Below are positions 1 through 8,293 of a DNA stretch of 64,000 nt, piece after piece; within the stretch, counting starts at the first letter, position 1; every line of letters begins with the position of its first letter. This DNA comes from a bacterium (GTDB lineage: Bacteria > Bacteroidota > Bacteroidia > Flavobacteriales_D > Sanyastnellaceae): the NCBI GenBank assembly GCA_029979565.1, contig JAPOHG010000001.1, positions 186,001 to 250,000 on the forward strand. The letters are read 5' to 3'. The position numbers and the translations under genes were made by a program. The notes under the pieces are model-generated. The model searched no databases. It was not told the origin of the DNA and saw nothing but the letters and a program-made list of their open reading frames with translations.

Positions 1-1
1 G

Positions 2-574
2 AAAAAAGACGCCGACGGCGTCCACGCATTGACCGATCAAGAAGTCCGATGGATTGAACAGGGCATCCCCACCGTTTTGGAAAAAACACATCGCGGTCTT
101 CGACGGCGACTCGATGTCATCCAATTCGAAGTTTGGAATGCCCGGGACGGCGGCAATCCAAGCGGGCATTCACTCGTGCAGCGGTTCGCCTTCCTCGACG
201 CCGCTCGGCACATCTACCAACAGCACCCCGTTTTGGGCGTTGGCATCGGAGATTTACCGATGAGCTACGCCGAAGCATACGATGCATTGAATTCACCGCT
301 GGATTCGGCGTTCAGATTGCGCGCCCACAATCAATACGTCACCTTTTTGGTGGCCGGAGGTCCACTCAACCTCATTCTGTGGCTCGTGCTGCTCGGCGCT
401 ATCGTTCCCTTCCGGTCTCGGATTCCCGATTACCCCACCGAAGCCGCAGCCTTGTTCTTGGTCATCATCGCGCTTTCGTGCTTGACAGAAGACACCTTGG
501 AGACCCAAGCCGGCGTGACGTTTGCCGGATTTTTCATCGGTTTATTCGGCCGGAGGTATTCCCCAAAGATCTAA
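2..574 (+). CDS. O-antigen ligase/polymerase family membrane protein (C-terminal part)
   Basis: The reading frame is open at the left edge, so the N-terminus lies outside the window. The visible part has a periplasmic-loop signature of the Wzy/WaaL family: GVGIGDLP followed by a tyrosine, then RAHNQYVTFLVAGG. Three hydrophobic stretches follow (LILWLVLLGAIVPF, ALFLVIIALSCL, GVTFAGFFIGLF). Family members polymerise O-antigen units or ligate them to lipid A-core in the inner membrane. Which of the two this is cannot be told from the tail alone. The last 33 bases overlap, tail to tail, the 3' end of the fused glycosyltransferase gene on the other strand, which fits a shared surface-polysaccharide role. 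Confidence 0.75.
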   Translation, partial: KKDADGVHALTDQEVRWIEQGIPTVLEKTHRGLRRRLDVIQFEVWNARDGGNPSGHSLVQRFAFLDAARHIYQQHPVLGVGIGDLPMSYAEAYDALNSPLDSAFRLRAHNQYVTFLVAGGPLNLILWLVLLGAIVPFRSRIPDYPTEAAALFLVIIALSCLTEDTLETQAGVTFAGFFIGLFGRRYSPKI

Positions 575-2347
575 AAAACCCTTCGCCACAACTGCCGGAT
601 TCACATCCAAATGTCCCGAAGGCGTGCGCTTGGATGTGGCCTCCCATCGGGCATGTGCACCCAGAGGACGCCACCTGTCCGGCCACATGGGGGCCTCCTT
701 AGCATACAAGCCCGTGCACGAAACGCCCAGGCCTGCAGCCATATGAAGGGGCCCGGTGCTGGAGGCAATCAATCCATCGCATGCGGCAATCAACGACAGC
801 AGCTGCGTCAATGATAATTGGCCCGTCGTGTCGACCACGTCGGGATGGGGCTCCAGCACCTCGCGCAAGGGCTCTCCCTCTGCAGCAGTTCCCGTCCAAA
901 GCACGCGGCATCCTGATTTCACCAGAATTTCCATGCACGCCACGTACCGCTCCAATGGCCAATTGGTGGCGCTGTTGTTCGAACCTGCGTGCAGGATGAC
1001 GTGCCGTTGACCGGGGACGATCCATTGCGCTCCACCCGCGATTTCACCCGCCAGCTCGGTCCAAGGTTGCGCTTGCAGTTTTCCCCATGCATACCACAGG
1101 GTCGAATCCTCCGGGACATGCAAACCGGGACGATTCCATCCGGGAGCCGGGTGCATGGAAAGGGCGAGGTCCATGCCGTGCCACGCCTCATGCCTGCCCG
1201 ACGCCTTCCTCGATGCACCGTTGTGAATGTTCATGAACCGCGCAAAAGGCCATCGACGCCTTGTTCCAACCCTCACCGGTATCCCTGAGCTGTGAACAAG
1301 GCGTGCGACCGTAGCATCGGGAAACGCCAAAATCGCTGCATCGTATGCCGACCAATCGATTTCTTCCCTTTCGTCCCATATCAATACGTTGTCGACATCG
1401 GCCGCGGCCCGTGCAACCGGAGCGGCATACGCCCGGGTGAGAAAATCCACCTGCAAGCTCGGGTTTACGGACTTCAAGAATCCCGCCACTGGGAGGGTTA
1501 CTGCGACATCCCCGATTGCATCTGTTCGACACACCAGGACGCGCTTTATTTCATTGCGTCCTTGGCTTTGGAGCGCACGTTCGATGCGCTGACGATTGTC
1601 AATTTTCCGGTATTTCTCAGCGGTGGCAAACGCACTCCAACGAGCGATGGTCCATCCTGTAGCACCGTCCCGCCAGCCCCCGCGAAGAATGGCATTCTTG
1701 AACCACTGAAATCCCGCTTTGATGCCACGGAAGCCCGGGGAAGCGAGCCACCTTGGCCCTTGGTAAGCCAAGGCTGCGATGTCCGAGAAATAGCCAATTT
1801 GACGCAGGTGGTCCTCAACCGAGTGGTAAGAATAGTGCAGTATGTCACCCTTCAAAAACCCGGCTTTACCGGCTTCATTCAAGTCCAATCGATCGTGTGG
1901 GTTTTCTCCTTTCCACTGGGCATGACCGGCCTTCCACAGCCTGAGCTTTGTGTCCGGATACCAACCCCCGTGCCGGACCCAGTGGCCACAGTACGAAGTG
2001 AGCCGATGCATGCGGTATCCATTGACGTTCGCAGTCGAAGCATTGTGTCGCCAGGCTCGAATGGACTTCGCCAATTCAGGGCTCAACGCCTCATCCGCGT
2101 CCAACGAAAGCAACCAAGAACCGGTCGCCTGATCAGCGGCCCAATTCTTCTGCTCAATATGTCCTTCAAAAGCGTGTGTTAACACCCGTGCACCGCGTGC
2201 CTCCGCAATGGCAATGGTCCGATCCGTAGACCCCGAATCCACCACCAGCACTTCATCGACAATCCCCTCCAGCGAATCCAAGCAGCGCGCCAGGTTTTGT
2301 TCCTCGTTGAAGGCAATGATCACCGCTGACAAGGAAAGAGAAGGCAT
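542..2347 (-). CDS. Fused glycosyltransferase: GT2 domain + GT9 (heptosyltransferase-like) domain
   Basis: This 601-residue protein has two catalytic units. Residues 1-255 are a GT2 (GT-A fold) transferase of the WaaE/KdtX-like type: AVIIAFNEEQNLARCLDSL at the N-terminus, VVDSGSTDRT near 36, and the acidic metal site LDADE at 82-86. Residues about 268-601 are a GT9, ADP-heptose:LPS heptosyltransferase-like unit with VLVCRTDAIGDVAVTLP at its start, HAGSNNSATNWPLERY and the late ASSTGPLHMAAGLG motif. Both families build lipopolysaccharide core on the cytoplasmic face. I chose the ATG at 2347 because it begins directly before the GT2 fold; 51 further in-frame upstream codons look unrelated. It is divergent from purD and overlaps the O-antigen gene at its 3' end. 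In relatives these two activities are usually separate adjacent genes (from memory). Confidence 0.87.
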   Translation of the reverse strand: MPSLSLSAVIIAFNEEQNLARCLDSLEGIVDEVLVVDSGSTDRTIAIAEARGARVLTHAFEGHIEQKNWAADQATGSWLLSLDADEALSPELAKSIRAWRHNASTANVNGYRMHRLTSYCGHWVRHGGWYPDTKLRLWKAGHAQWKGENPHDRLDLNEAGKAGFLKGDILHYSYHSVEDHLRQIGYFSDIAALAYQGPRWLASPGFRGIKAGFQWFKNAILRGGWRDGATGWTIARWSAFATAEKYRKIDNRQRIERALQSQGRNEIKRVLVCRTDAIGDVAVTLPVAGFLKSVNPSLQVDFLTRAYAAPVARAAADVDNVLIWDEREEIDWSAYDAAILAFPDATVARLVHSSGIPVRVGTRRRWPFARFMNIHNGASRKASGRHEAWHGMDLALSMHPAPGWNRPGLHVPEDSTLWYAWGKLQAQPWTELAGEIAGGAQWIVPGQRHVILHAGSNNSATNWPLERYVACMEILVKSGCRVLWTGTAAEGEPLREVLEPHPDVVDTTGQLSLTQLLSLIAACDGLIASSTGPLHMAAGLGVSCTGLYAKEAPMWPDRWRPLGAHARWEATSKRTPSGHLDVNPAVVAKGFLDLWGIPPAE

Positions 2348-2420
2348 GGAGATAAAACGGCTTGCTGGTGCGAATATTTCGCAAGTTACTGCGGACAAAC
2401 AGGAAGTTTCCAACGAATGC

Positions 2421-2450
2421 TTGCACCCCCGAATCAAGCCATTAATTTTG
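2421..2450 (+). promoter_or_regulatory. Predicted Bacteroidota-type promoter for purD
   Basis: TAATTTTG at 2443-2450 fits the TAnnTTTG -7 element, and TTG at 2421-2423 lies 19 bases upstream where the -33 element is expected. The purD ATG starts only six bases after the -7 element, so the transcript would have an extremely short leader or none. Confidence 0.55.
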
Positions 2451-2456
2451 TTCGCT

Positions 2457-3743
2457 ATGAATGTACTCTTGTTGGGAAGCGGCGGGCGTGAGCACGCCAT
2501 TGCATGGAAGCTGAGTCAATCGTCCATGCTGCGGAAACTGCACATTGCTCCGGGCAACGGCGGCATGGAGTCCTTGGGGGAAACCGCCGATTTGGACCCC
2601 ATGGATTTTGCAGCCGTGGAGCGGTATGTAAAACGCCACGAAATCGGTTTGGTGGTCGTTGGAGCCGAGGCTCCTTTGGTTGCCGGGATTGCTGATTACT
2701 TTGAAGCCTCTACCAAAACGAATGTCATGGTTGTGGGTCCCAAAAAAGAAGGGGCCATGCTCGAAGGCAGCAAAGAATTCGCAAAGGCATTCATGCAACG
2801 GCACAACATCCCAACGGCGCGTTACGCAAGCTTTGATCACACCCAATTGGACGAGGCCATTGCCGCACTGGATGGATTCCAGCCGCCGTACGTCTTGAAA
2901 GCGGACGGGCTCGCCGCAGGCAAAGGCGTCATCATCACTTCTTCCAAGGAGGAAGCTGTCCAGACGCTAGAAGGAATGTTGAGCGGCAAGGCGTTCAGCG
3001 ATGCAGGACGGAAAGTGGTCATCGAAGAATTTTTAGAAGGCAAGGAACTCAGTATGTTCGCTGTAACCGATGGCTCGAGCTATCATTTGTTGCCTTCGGC
3101 AAAAGATTACAAGCGCATCGGAGAAGGCGATACGGGTCCCAATACCGGCGGCATGGGCGCGATTTCCCCGGTTCCCTTTTTGTCGGAAGAATTCCAACAG
3201 AAAGCCTTGAACCAGGTCATCATTCCGACCATCAAAGGGCTTGGCAAGGACGGCATCCCGTACAAAGGCGTCATCTTCTTCGGTCTCATCAAAGTGGGAA
3301 GCGATCCGTACGTCATTGAATACAACTGCCGACTCGGAGACCCGGAAACCGAGGTGGTTCTGCCCCGGTTGAAGAGCGACTTGCTCCACTTGTTCGAAAG
3401 CCTCTGCAGCGGGTTGCTGTCTGAATACGACTTGGTCACGGACGAACGCGCGGCGACGACAGTAATCCTCGCGAGTGAGGGCTACCCGGGCAGTTACGAG
3501 AAGGGGCGTGAAATCAAAGGCCTGGATGATATAGCCGACATTGATGGCATGGTGTTCCACGCGGGCACCAAATCAAGCCGGCGCAAAATCATCACCAACG
3601 GCGGCCGAGTCGTCGCCTTGACGGGACGCGGAAACGACGTCGAGGAAGCGCTGAAGAACAGCTACAAACTCGCTGAAAAGGTGACGTTCGAAGGGGCTTA
3701 CCACCGCAAAGACATCGGTGCCGACGTCCTGGATTTGGCCTGA
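2457..3743 (+). CDS. purD: Phosphoribosylamine-glycine ligase (GAR synthetase)
   Basis: Catalyses ATP-dependent joining of glycine to 5-phosphoribosylamine, step two of purine synthesis. The 428-residue length is normal. The N-terminal fold begins MNVLLLGSGGREHAIAWKL; the ATP-grasp region shows LKADGLAAGKGVII, the NTGGMGAISPVP loop, and the metal-binding EYNCRLGDPETEVVLPRL. The frame extends 83 codons upstream, but the ATG at 2457 begins exactly at the conserved N-terminus and sits six bases behind a consensus -7 element. A second purine gene, purQ, lies 1.2 kb downstream with two small membrane-protein genes between. Confidence 0.97.
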   Translation: MNVLLLGSGGREHAIAWKLSQSSMLRKLHIAPGNGGMESLGETADLDPMDFAAVERYVKRHEIGLVVVGAEAPLVAGIADYFEASTKTNVMVVGPKKEGAMLEGSKEFAKAFMQRHNIPTARYASFDHTQLDEAIAALDGFQPPYVLKADGLAAGKGVIITSSKEEAVQTLEGMLSGKAFSDAGRKVVIEEFLEGKELSMFAVTDGSSYHLLPSAKDYKRIGEGDTGPNTGGMGAISPVPFLSEEFQQKALNQVIIPTIKGLGKDGIPYKGVIFFGLIKVGSDPYVIEYNCRLGDPETEVVLPRLKSDLLHLFESLCSGLLSEYDLVTDERAATTVILASEGYPGSYEKGREIKGLDDIADIDGMVFHAGTKSSRRKIITNGGRVVALTGRGNDVEEALKNSYKLAEKVTFEGAYHRKDIGADVLDLA

Positions 3744-3768
3744 AGCAAAGGAAACGGAAGGGTGCGAA

Positions 3769-3957
3769 TCAGACGATGCCGCCCTCTTCTTCAGCTTTCG
3801 CCGTGTACTTCTTTTGCAACCGCAACCACAAGAACAGCCCACCGAAACCCAATGCGATAACCGCCATGTTGAATGGCGAGCTCATCGGGACGAGAATGGT
3901 TTCAAACGTCCATTCGATAAATTTCGCAACAGGCGTGATGATTTCTTGTGTGTTCAT
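3769..3957 (-). CDS. Small conserved membrane protein (DUF6341-like)
   Basis: A 62-residue protein with an amphipathic N-terminal part (FIEWTFETILVP), one membrane segment (MAVIALGFGGLFLWL) and a charged tail (RLQKKYTAKAEEEGG). This layout matches a small single-pass family that in Flavobacteriales lies beside purD and a DUF6427 gene; family naming is from memory and not checked. I took the ATG at 3957; ten more upstream codons are in frame but unlike the family. TATTTTTG on the minus strand at 3975-3982 fits a -7 element. Function is unknown. It is convergent with purD, 25 bases apart, and divergent from the next membrane protein. Confidence 0.6.
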   Translation of the reverse strand: MNTQEIITPVAKFIEWTFETILVPMSSPFNMAVIALGFGGLFLWLRLQKKYTAKAEEEGGIV

Positions 3958-3974
3958 GGTTCCTAAATTCGGAA

Positions 3975-3982
3975 CAAAAATA
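3975..3982 (-). promoter_or_regulatory. -7 promoter element for the 62-residue membrane protein
   Basis: Minus-strand TATTTTTG matches TAnnTTTG and lies 17 bases before the ATG at 3957. I see no -33 TTG at the usual distance, so the call rests on the -7 element alone. Confidence 0.35.
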
Positions 3983-3990
3983 AGCAACCG

Positions 3991-4929
3991 TTGATTTCAA
4001 TCCTCCGCTCCAATCAACCAATTGCATGGGCCCTTATTCCGTTGACCGTTTTCGGTGGATTGATGGCTCATTGGTGGGCGGGAACGCTGGACGCGCTGAG
4101 CGCAACGATTCATGGATTGGGCCTAACGGCAGTGGCCTTTTTTGGACACCGCATTTACATCAACCGACACATTGTCGACCGCGGTGATTCAGCCTTGGCT
4201 TGGCTCATCGTGCTGTGGTCCTCCGCATGGCTTTTCCCCACCACATGGGAGGAAGGGCTGCGCACCTGGGGAAGCTTATCATTGGTCTGTGCCAGCCTCT
4301 CGACGGCACTTACCGTTCATCGGCAGTCTTCAACCAGTGGCATCCAATTCCGATCCGGTGCGCTTGCAGCTTTGGCCGTTGGACTCAACCCGAGCCATTG
4401 GGGACTCTTCTTGGGTTTAGTGGCCATGCAGGTAAACCTGCGGCCTGGCATCTTCAGAGAATGGGCCATGCTCGGGATTGGTGCGGCCTGGGGAGGCAGC
4501 ATCGCCTATGGATTGCACCTCACCTTACTGGAAAACCCCGGCGTTGCAGACGCTGCATCGGCATTGTCATTTCAATCCGACAATGGCCTTCATTGGATGG
4601 TCTTCATTTGGGCAGCGGCGGGCGTGCTGGTTTTGCTTCGTCGGCAATCCTCACTGAACCTTCGTTCGCAAAACGCACGCTTGAGTGTCCTCATCTTGAC
4701 TTGGTGTACAACATTGGGCAGCGCCCTGTCAATTGCTCCCGGCCATGGGCTTGCCCTCTCCGCTCTTCCGTTGAACCCGACGTTGGGATTGGCCATGGGC
4801 TTCACGTGCATTGCACTGGTTCCTGCTCGGGAGCGTTCACGGCGCCTTCAGCGGCCATGGCACGACGCCATCTTCTGGGCGCTTGTTGGTACCGTGTTGG
4901 TTCTTTTTGTCCAAGAGATGTTGAGCTGA
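3991..4929 (+). CDS. Multi-pass membrane protein (DUF6427-like)
   Basis: A 312-residue protein of mostly hydrophobic segments: an estimated nine or ten membrane helices, starting ALIPLTVFGGLMAHWWAG and ending FWALVGTVLVLFVQEMLS. Its size, the N-terminal pattern and its place beside purD and a small single-pass gene fit the Bacteroidota family DUF6427 (assignment from memory). No catalytic motif is visible and the function is unknown. The start is uncertain: TTG at 3991 gives the full first helix, while the first in-frame ATG, at about 4062, would cut it. purQ follows after 27 bases on the same strand. Confidence 0.6.
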   Translation: MISILRSNQPIAWALIPLTVFGGLMAHWWAGTLDALSATIHGLGLTAVAFFGHRIYINRHIVDRGDSALAWLIVLWSSAWLFPTTWEEGLRTWGSLSLVCASLSTALTVHRQSSTSGIQFRSGALAALAVGLNPSHWGLFLGLVAMQVNLRPGIFREWAMLGIGAAWGGSIAYGLHLTLLENPGVADAASALSFQSDNGLHWMVFIWAAAGVLVLLRRQSSLNLRSQNARLSVLILTWCTTLGSALSIAPGHGLALSALPLNPTLGLAMGFTCIALVPARERSRRLQRPWHDAIFWALVGTVLVLFVQEMLS

Positions 4930-4956
4930 ATTCCAAACAATCACGACCTTCGTGTC

Positions 4957-5649
4957 ATGAAATTTGGAGTGGTCACTTTTCCCGGTTCCAACTGCGATAT
5001 GGACATGGTGCATGCGCTGGAGCACGATTTGGGGTTTTCCGTTGTTCAACTGTGGCACAAAGACCACGATTTGCAAGGAGCTGATATCATCGTACTGCCC
5101 GGCGGATTCAGCTACGGCGACTACCTCAGAAGCGGAGCCATCGCGCGTTTTTCGCCCATCATGACCTCTGTCGTCGATCATGCCAAAAAAGGCGGACGTG
5201 TATTCGGTGTGTGCAATGGTTTTCAAATTTTGTGCGAGACTGGCCTCCTCCCTGGCGCACTGCTGCACAATGAGAGCCGCAAGTTCATTTGCAAAAACGT
5301 CCATTTGAAGCCCATATCGAAAACGGCACCCGTATCGTGCGCTTTCGACGCAACAGCACCCATAACGATTCCCATCGCGCACGGTGAGGGCAACTACTTC
5401 ATCGACGACGACGGACTCAAATCGCTGCAAGACCATGACCAGGTTTTGTTCCAGTACTGCGATGAAAACGGAGCGGTCAATCCGTGGTCCAACCCCAACG
5501 GAGCGGTGGCCAACATTGCCGGAGTTGCGAACAAACAAATGAACGTTTTCGGCATGATGCCTCATCCCGAGCGCGCCGCTAGCGATGACTTGGGCAACAC
5601 CGACGGCAAAGCCATCTTGGCTGGCCTGGCGGCGTTGGTCGAGGCTTAA
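4957..5649 (+). CDS. purQ: Phosphoribosylformylglycinamidine synthase, glutaminase subunit PurQ
   Basis: PurQ releases ammonia from glutamine for the FGAM synthase reaction of purine synthesis. The 230-residue class I amidotransferase domain is complete: oxyanion region LPGGFSYGDYLRSGAIARF, nucleophile Cys86 in GVCNGFQ, and the His203/Glu205 pair in MMPHPER. A separate PurQ implies a small-type PurL and a PurS encoded elsewhere, rather than the single large PurL found in many bacteria; neither is in this window. Confidence 0.95.
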   Translation: MKFGVVTFPGSNCDMDMVHALEHDLGFSVVQLWHKDHDLQGADIIVLPGGFSYGDYLRSGAIARFSPIMTSVVDHAKKGGRVFGVCNGFQILCETGLLPGALLHNESRKFICKNVHLKPISKTAPVSCAFDATAPITIPIAHGEGNYFIDDDGLKSLQDHDQVLFQYCDENGAVNPWSNPNGAVANIAGVANKQMNVFGMMPHPERAASDDLGNTDGKAILAGLAALVEA

Positions 5650-5762
5650 TCCCTGCAACGGAGATGGAATGTTGGCAAATGTTGGTCTCTCTTGAGGAGC
5701 AGGTGAACATGAATGCCGTTAGATTTGTTGGTTCCCCACAGGTGAAATAAGACCCTACTTCC

Positions 5763-7706
5763 ATGAATCACTACCCTGCTGGCCCACACCTCTCGCGCAT
5801 TGAACATCCATCGGATTTACGCGAGCACTTCAAGATTGAAGATTTGCCAGCAGTGTGTGAGGAGTTGCGCGAGTTCATTGTAGACGTTGTTTCAGAGAAA
5901 GGAGGGCACTTTGGGGCCAGCTTGGGCGTTGTTGAGTTGACGGTGGCGTTGCACTATGCGTTCAATACACCGGAGGATCAATTGGTGTGGGACGTTGGCC
6001 ACCAGGCGTACGGTCACAAAATACTGACCGGCCGGCGCGACCGGTTTCACACCAATCGACAGTACGGGGGATTGAGTGGTTTTCCGAAGCGGAGCGAAAG
6101 CGAATACGACACCTTTGGCGTTGGCCACAGTTCAACCTCTGTCTCAGCCGCCCTTGGCATGGCCGTCGCGAGCAAGTTGAGCGGACAGCATGACAAAAAG
6201 CACGTTGCCGTCATCGGGGACGGAGCCATGACCGCTGGATTGGCGTTTGAAGGACTCAACCACGGCGGTGCGGAGGATGCGAATCTGCTGGTTGTTCTCA
6301 ATGACAACTGCATGTCCATCGACCCCAACGTCGGTGCGCTGAAGGAATACCTCACGGACATCACCACATCCAAAGCTTACAACAAGGTCAAGGACGAGGT
6401 GTGGCATTTGCTCGGACGCATTTCCAAATTTGGCCCCAATGCACAAGCGATTGCACAAAAAGTTGAGTCGGCCGTCAAAACCGCCTTGCTGAAGCAATCC
6501 AACCTATTCGAGTCCTTGAACTTCCGCTACTTCGGTCCCGTTGACGGACACGATGTAGAGCACCTGGCGCAGATTCTCAATGACATTAAGGACATCCCAG
6601 GGCCCAAGTTGTTGCACTGCGTCACCGTAAAGGGAAAAGGCTACGCTCCAGCCGAGGAAGGAAGTGCAACCACCTGGCATGCACCCGGCCTGTTTGACAA
6701 GCGGACCGGTGAAATCAAAAAGGCAGCGCCTTCACAGCCCAAGCCTCCGAAATTTCAAGACGTATTTGGACACAGCATCATCGAGCTGGCCAAACAAGAT
6801 GCCCGCGTGGTGGGTGTGACACCCGCCATGCCCTCCGGTTGCTCCCTGAAATACATGCTGGCCGAGATGCCCGACCGGGCGTTCGACGTAGGGATTGCTG
6901 AACAGCATGCTGTCACCTTCAGTGCCGGCATGGCTACCCAAGGCAAAGTGCCGTTCTGCAACATTTACTCGAGCTTCATGCAGCGGGCCTACGATCAAGT
7001 CATTCACGACGTAGCGATTCAAAACTTGCACGTGGTCTTCTGTCTCGACCGAGGTGGGGTAGTTGGAGCTGACGGTCCAACGCATCACGGAGCCTTCGAC
7101 CTCGCTTACATGCGCTGTATCCCGAATATGGTCGTTGCGGCACCCATGGACGAGGTGGAATTGCGCAACATGATGTACTCCGCTTCGCAATTGCACAACG
7201 GCCCGTACTCCATCCGCTACCCCCGCGGAACAGGTTCCATCGTGGATTGGAAGCAACCCTTCGAGGCCCTCCCCATCGGCACCGGACGACGGCTCCAAAA
7301 CGGGAACGACCTTGCCATTCTCAGCATCGGCGCCATTGGCACTCAAGCAACCGAAGCTTGCGAAACATTAGCCCAGCGGGGCATCTCTGCCGCGCACTAT
7401 GACATGCGTTTTGCCAAGCCCATTGACGAGCTCATGCTGCACGAAGTGTTCGGCAAATTCAAGCACGTCATCACCTTGGAAGACGGGTGCATCATGGGGG
7501 GATTCGGAAGTGCTGTATTGGAATTCATGGGGGACCAAGGCTACCAAGCACAGATTCGCCGATTGGGCCTCCCAGATCATTATGTCGAACACGGCACCCA
7601 AGCAGAATTGTACGCTGAAAATGGATACGATGCTGCATCCATCGTAGCTTGCGCTGAGGAAATGGCGGCACAGGCTGGCACCGCAGGTGCCATGCAATCC
7701 GCGTGA
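5763..7706 (+). CDS. dxs: 1-deoxy-D-xylulose-5-phosphate synthase
   Basis: First enzyme of the MEP isoprenoid pathway; a thiamine-diphosphate enzyme condensing pyruvate with glyceraldehyde 3-phosphate. The 647-residue protein has the substrate-binding GGHFGASLGVVELTVALHY, the ThDP/Mg motif starting GDGAMTAGLAFEGLNH and ending near NDNCMSIDPN, and the transketolase-like second domain with FDVGIAEQHAVTFSAGMA. GATQ-like and C-terminal MGGFGSAVLEF segments are present. Together with ispG (21.6 kb) and a polyprenyl synthase (63.6 kb) the window holds three isoprenoid genes. The 113-base gap after purQ has no obvious terminator. Confidence 0.97.
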   Translation: MNHYPAGPHLSRIEHPSDLREHFKIEDLPAVCEELREFIVDVVSEKGGHFGASLGVVELTVALHYAFNTPEDQLVWDVGHQAYGHKILTGRRDRFHTNRQYGGLSGFPKRSESEYDTFGVGHSSTSVSAALGMAVASKLSGQHDKKHVAVIGDGAMTAGLAFEGLNHGGAEDANLLVVLNDNCMSIDPNVGALKEYLTDITTSKAYNKVKDEVWHLLGRISKFGPNAQAIAQKVESAVKTALLKQSNLFESLNFRYFGPVDGHDVEHLAQILNDIKDIPGPKLLHCVTVKGKGYAPAEEGSATTWHAPGLFDKRTGEIKKAAPSQPKPPKFQDVFGHSIIELAKQDARVVGVTPAMPSGCSLKYMLAEMPDRAFDVGIAEQHAVTFSAGMATQGKVPFCNIYSSFMQRAYDQVIHDVAIQNLHVVFCLDRGGVVGADGPTHHGAFDLAYMRCIPNMVVAAPMDEVELRNMMYSASQLHNGPYSIRYPRGTGSIVDWKQPFEALPIGTGRRLQNGNDLAILSIGAIGTQATEACETLAQRGISAAHYDMRFAKPIDELMLHEVFGKFKHVITLEDGCIMGGFGSAVLEFMGDQGYQAQIRRLGLPDHYVEHGTQAELYAENGYDAASIVACAEEMAAQAGTAGAMQSA

Positions 7707-7715
7707 GAAACACCC

Positions 7716-8237
7716 ATGGAAACTCCCCTTCCGGACCCCATTCGGAACCGAGTCGATGAAAGCGGACTCATTGCACTGGATTTGGATCAGTTGGCACCCC
7801 CTGCCATGGTCCAAGACCTGGACCTGAGTGCCTATTTGGAACAGGGGCTCATCCTGCGTGAAAAACCATTTCGCACTGCGATGACTGAGCTGCGGGAAGC
7901 TGATTGGGAAGGCTCCACCGTGGCGCTCCACTGTGCATCGGATGCCATCCTGCCCGATTGGGCTTGGATGCTGGCCACTTCCAGACTGACTGCACTCGGT
8001 GCTCGGGTGTGCATTGGAGACGAAGCCCGAACCCGCGAACGCCTGCTGCTGGATGCCATCGATGCCTTGGACCTTGAACCGTATCGCAATGGCCGACTGG
8101 TCATAAAAGGATGTGCTCAAGGCACCACCGCAGCGATCCTTGCGCGCATCATAGAAAGGCTTCAACCCATCGCCTTATCGATTTTTTACGGGGAGCCGTG
8201 CTCGACGGTTCCTGTGTACAAACGCCCAAAAAATTAA
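7716..8237 (+). CDS. DUF2480 family protein
   Basis: A 173-residue soluble protein recognised as the Bacteroidota family DUF2480 by its conserved blocks: NRVDESGLIALDLD near the start, GLILREKPFRTAM, VALHCASDAILPDWAWML, the LVIKGCAQ segment, and the terminal FYGEPCSTVPVYKR. No function is established for the family as far as I know. It starts nine bases after dxs and is probably co-transcribed with it. Three conserved cysteines (CASD, KGC, EPCS) are the most likely functional residues, which is inference only. Confidence 0.85.
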   Translation: METPLPDPIRNRVDESGLIALDLDQLAPPAMVQDLDLSAYLEQGLILREKPFRTAMTELREADWEGSTVALHCASDAILPDWAWMLATSRLTALGARVCIGDEARTRERLLLDAIDALDLEPYRNGRLVIKGCAQGTTAAILARIIERLQPIALSIFYGEPCSTVPVYKRPKN

Positions 8238-8293
8238 AGGCAATTTCGAGCGTCGGGTGGTACCTTGGTGTCACGACTTAGGACCTTTGCCTC

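Noticed and set aside
1292-2182. 296-codon frame on the plus strand
   Set aside because: It runs wholly antisense to the GT2-GT9 gene, whose protein has clear catalytic motifs; the translation is Pro/Arg/Ser-rich without any recognisable domain.
4837-5658. 273-codon frame on the minus strand
   Set aside because: Antisense to purQ and the end of the membrane-protein gene; both plus-strand genes are well supported.
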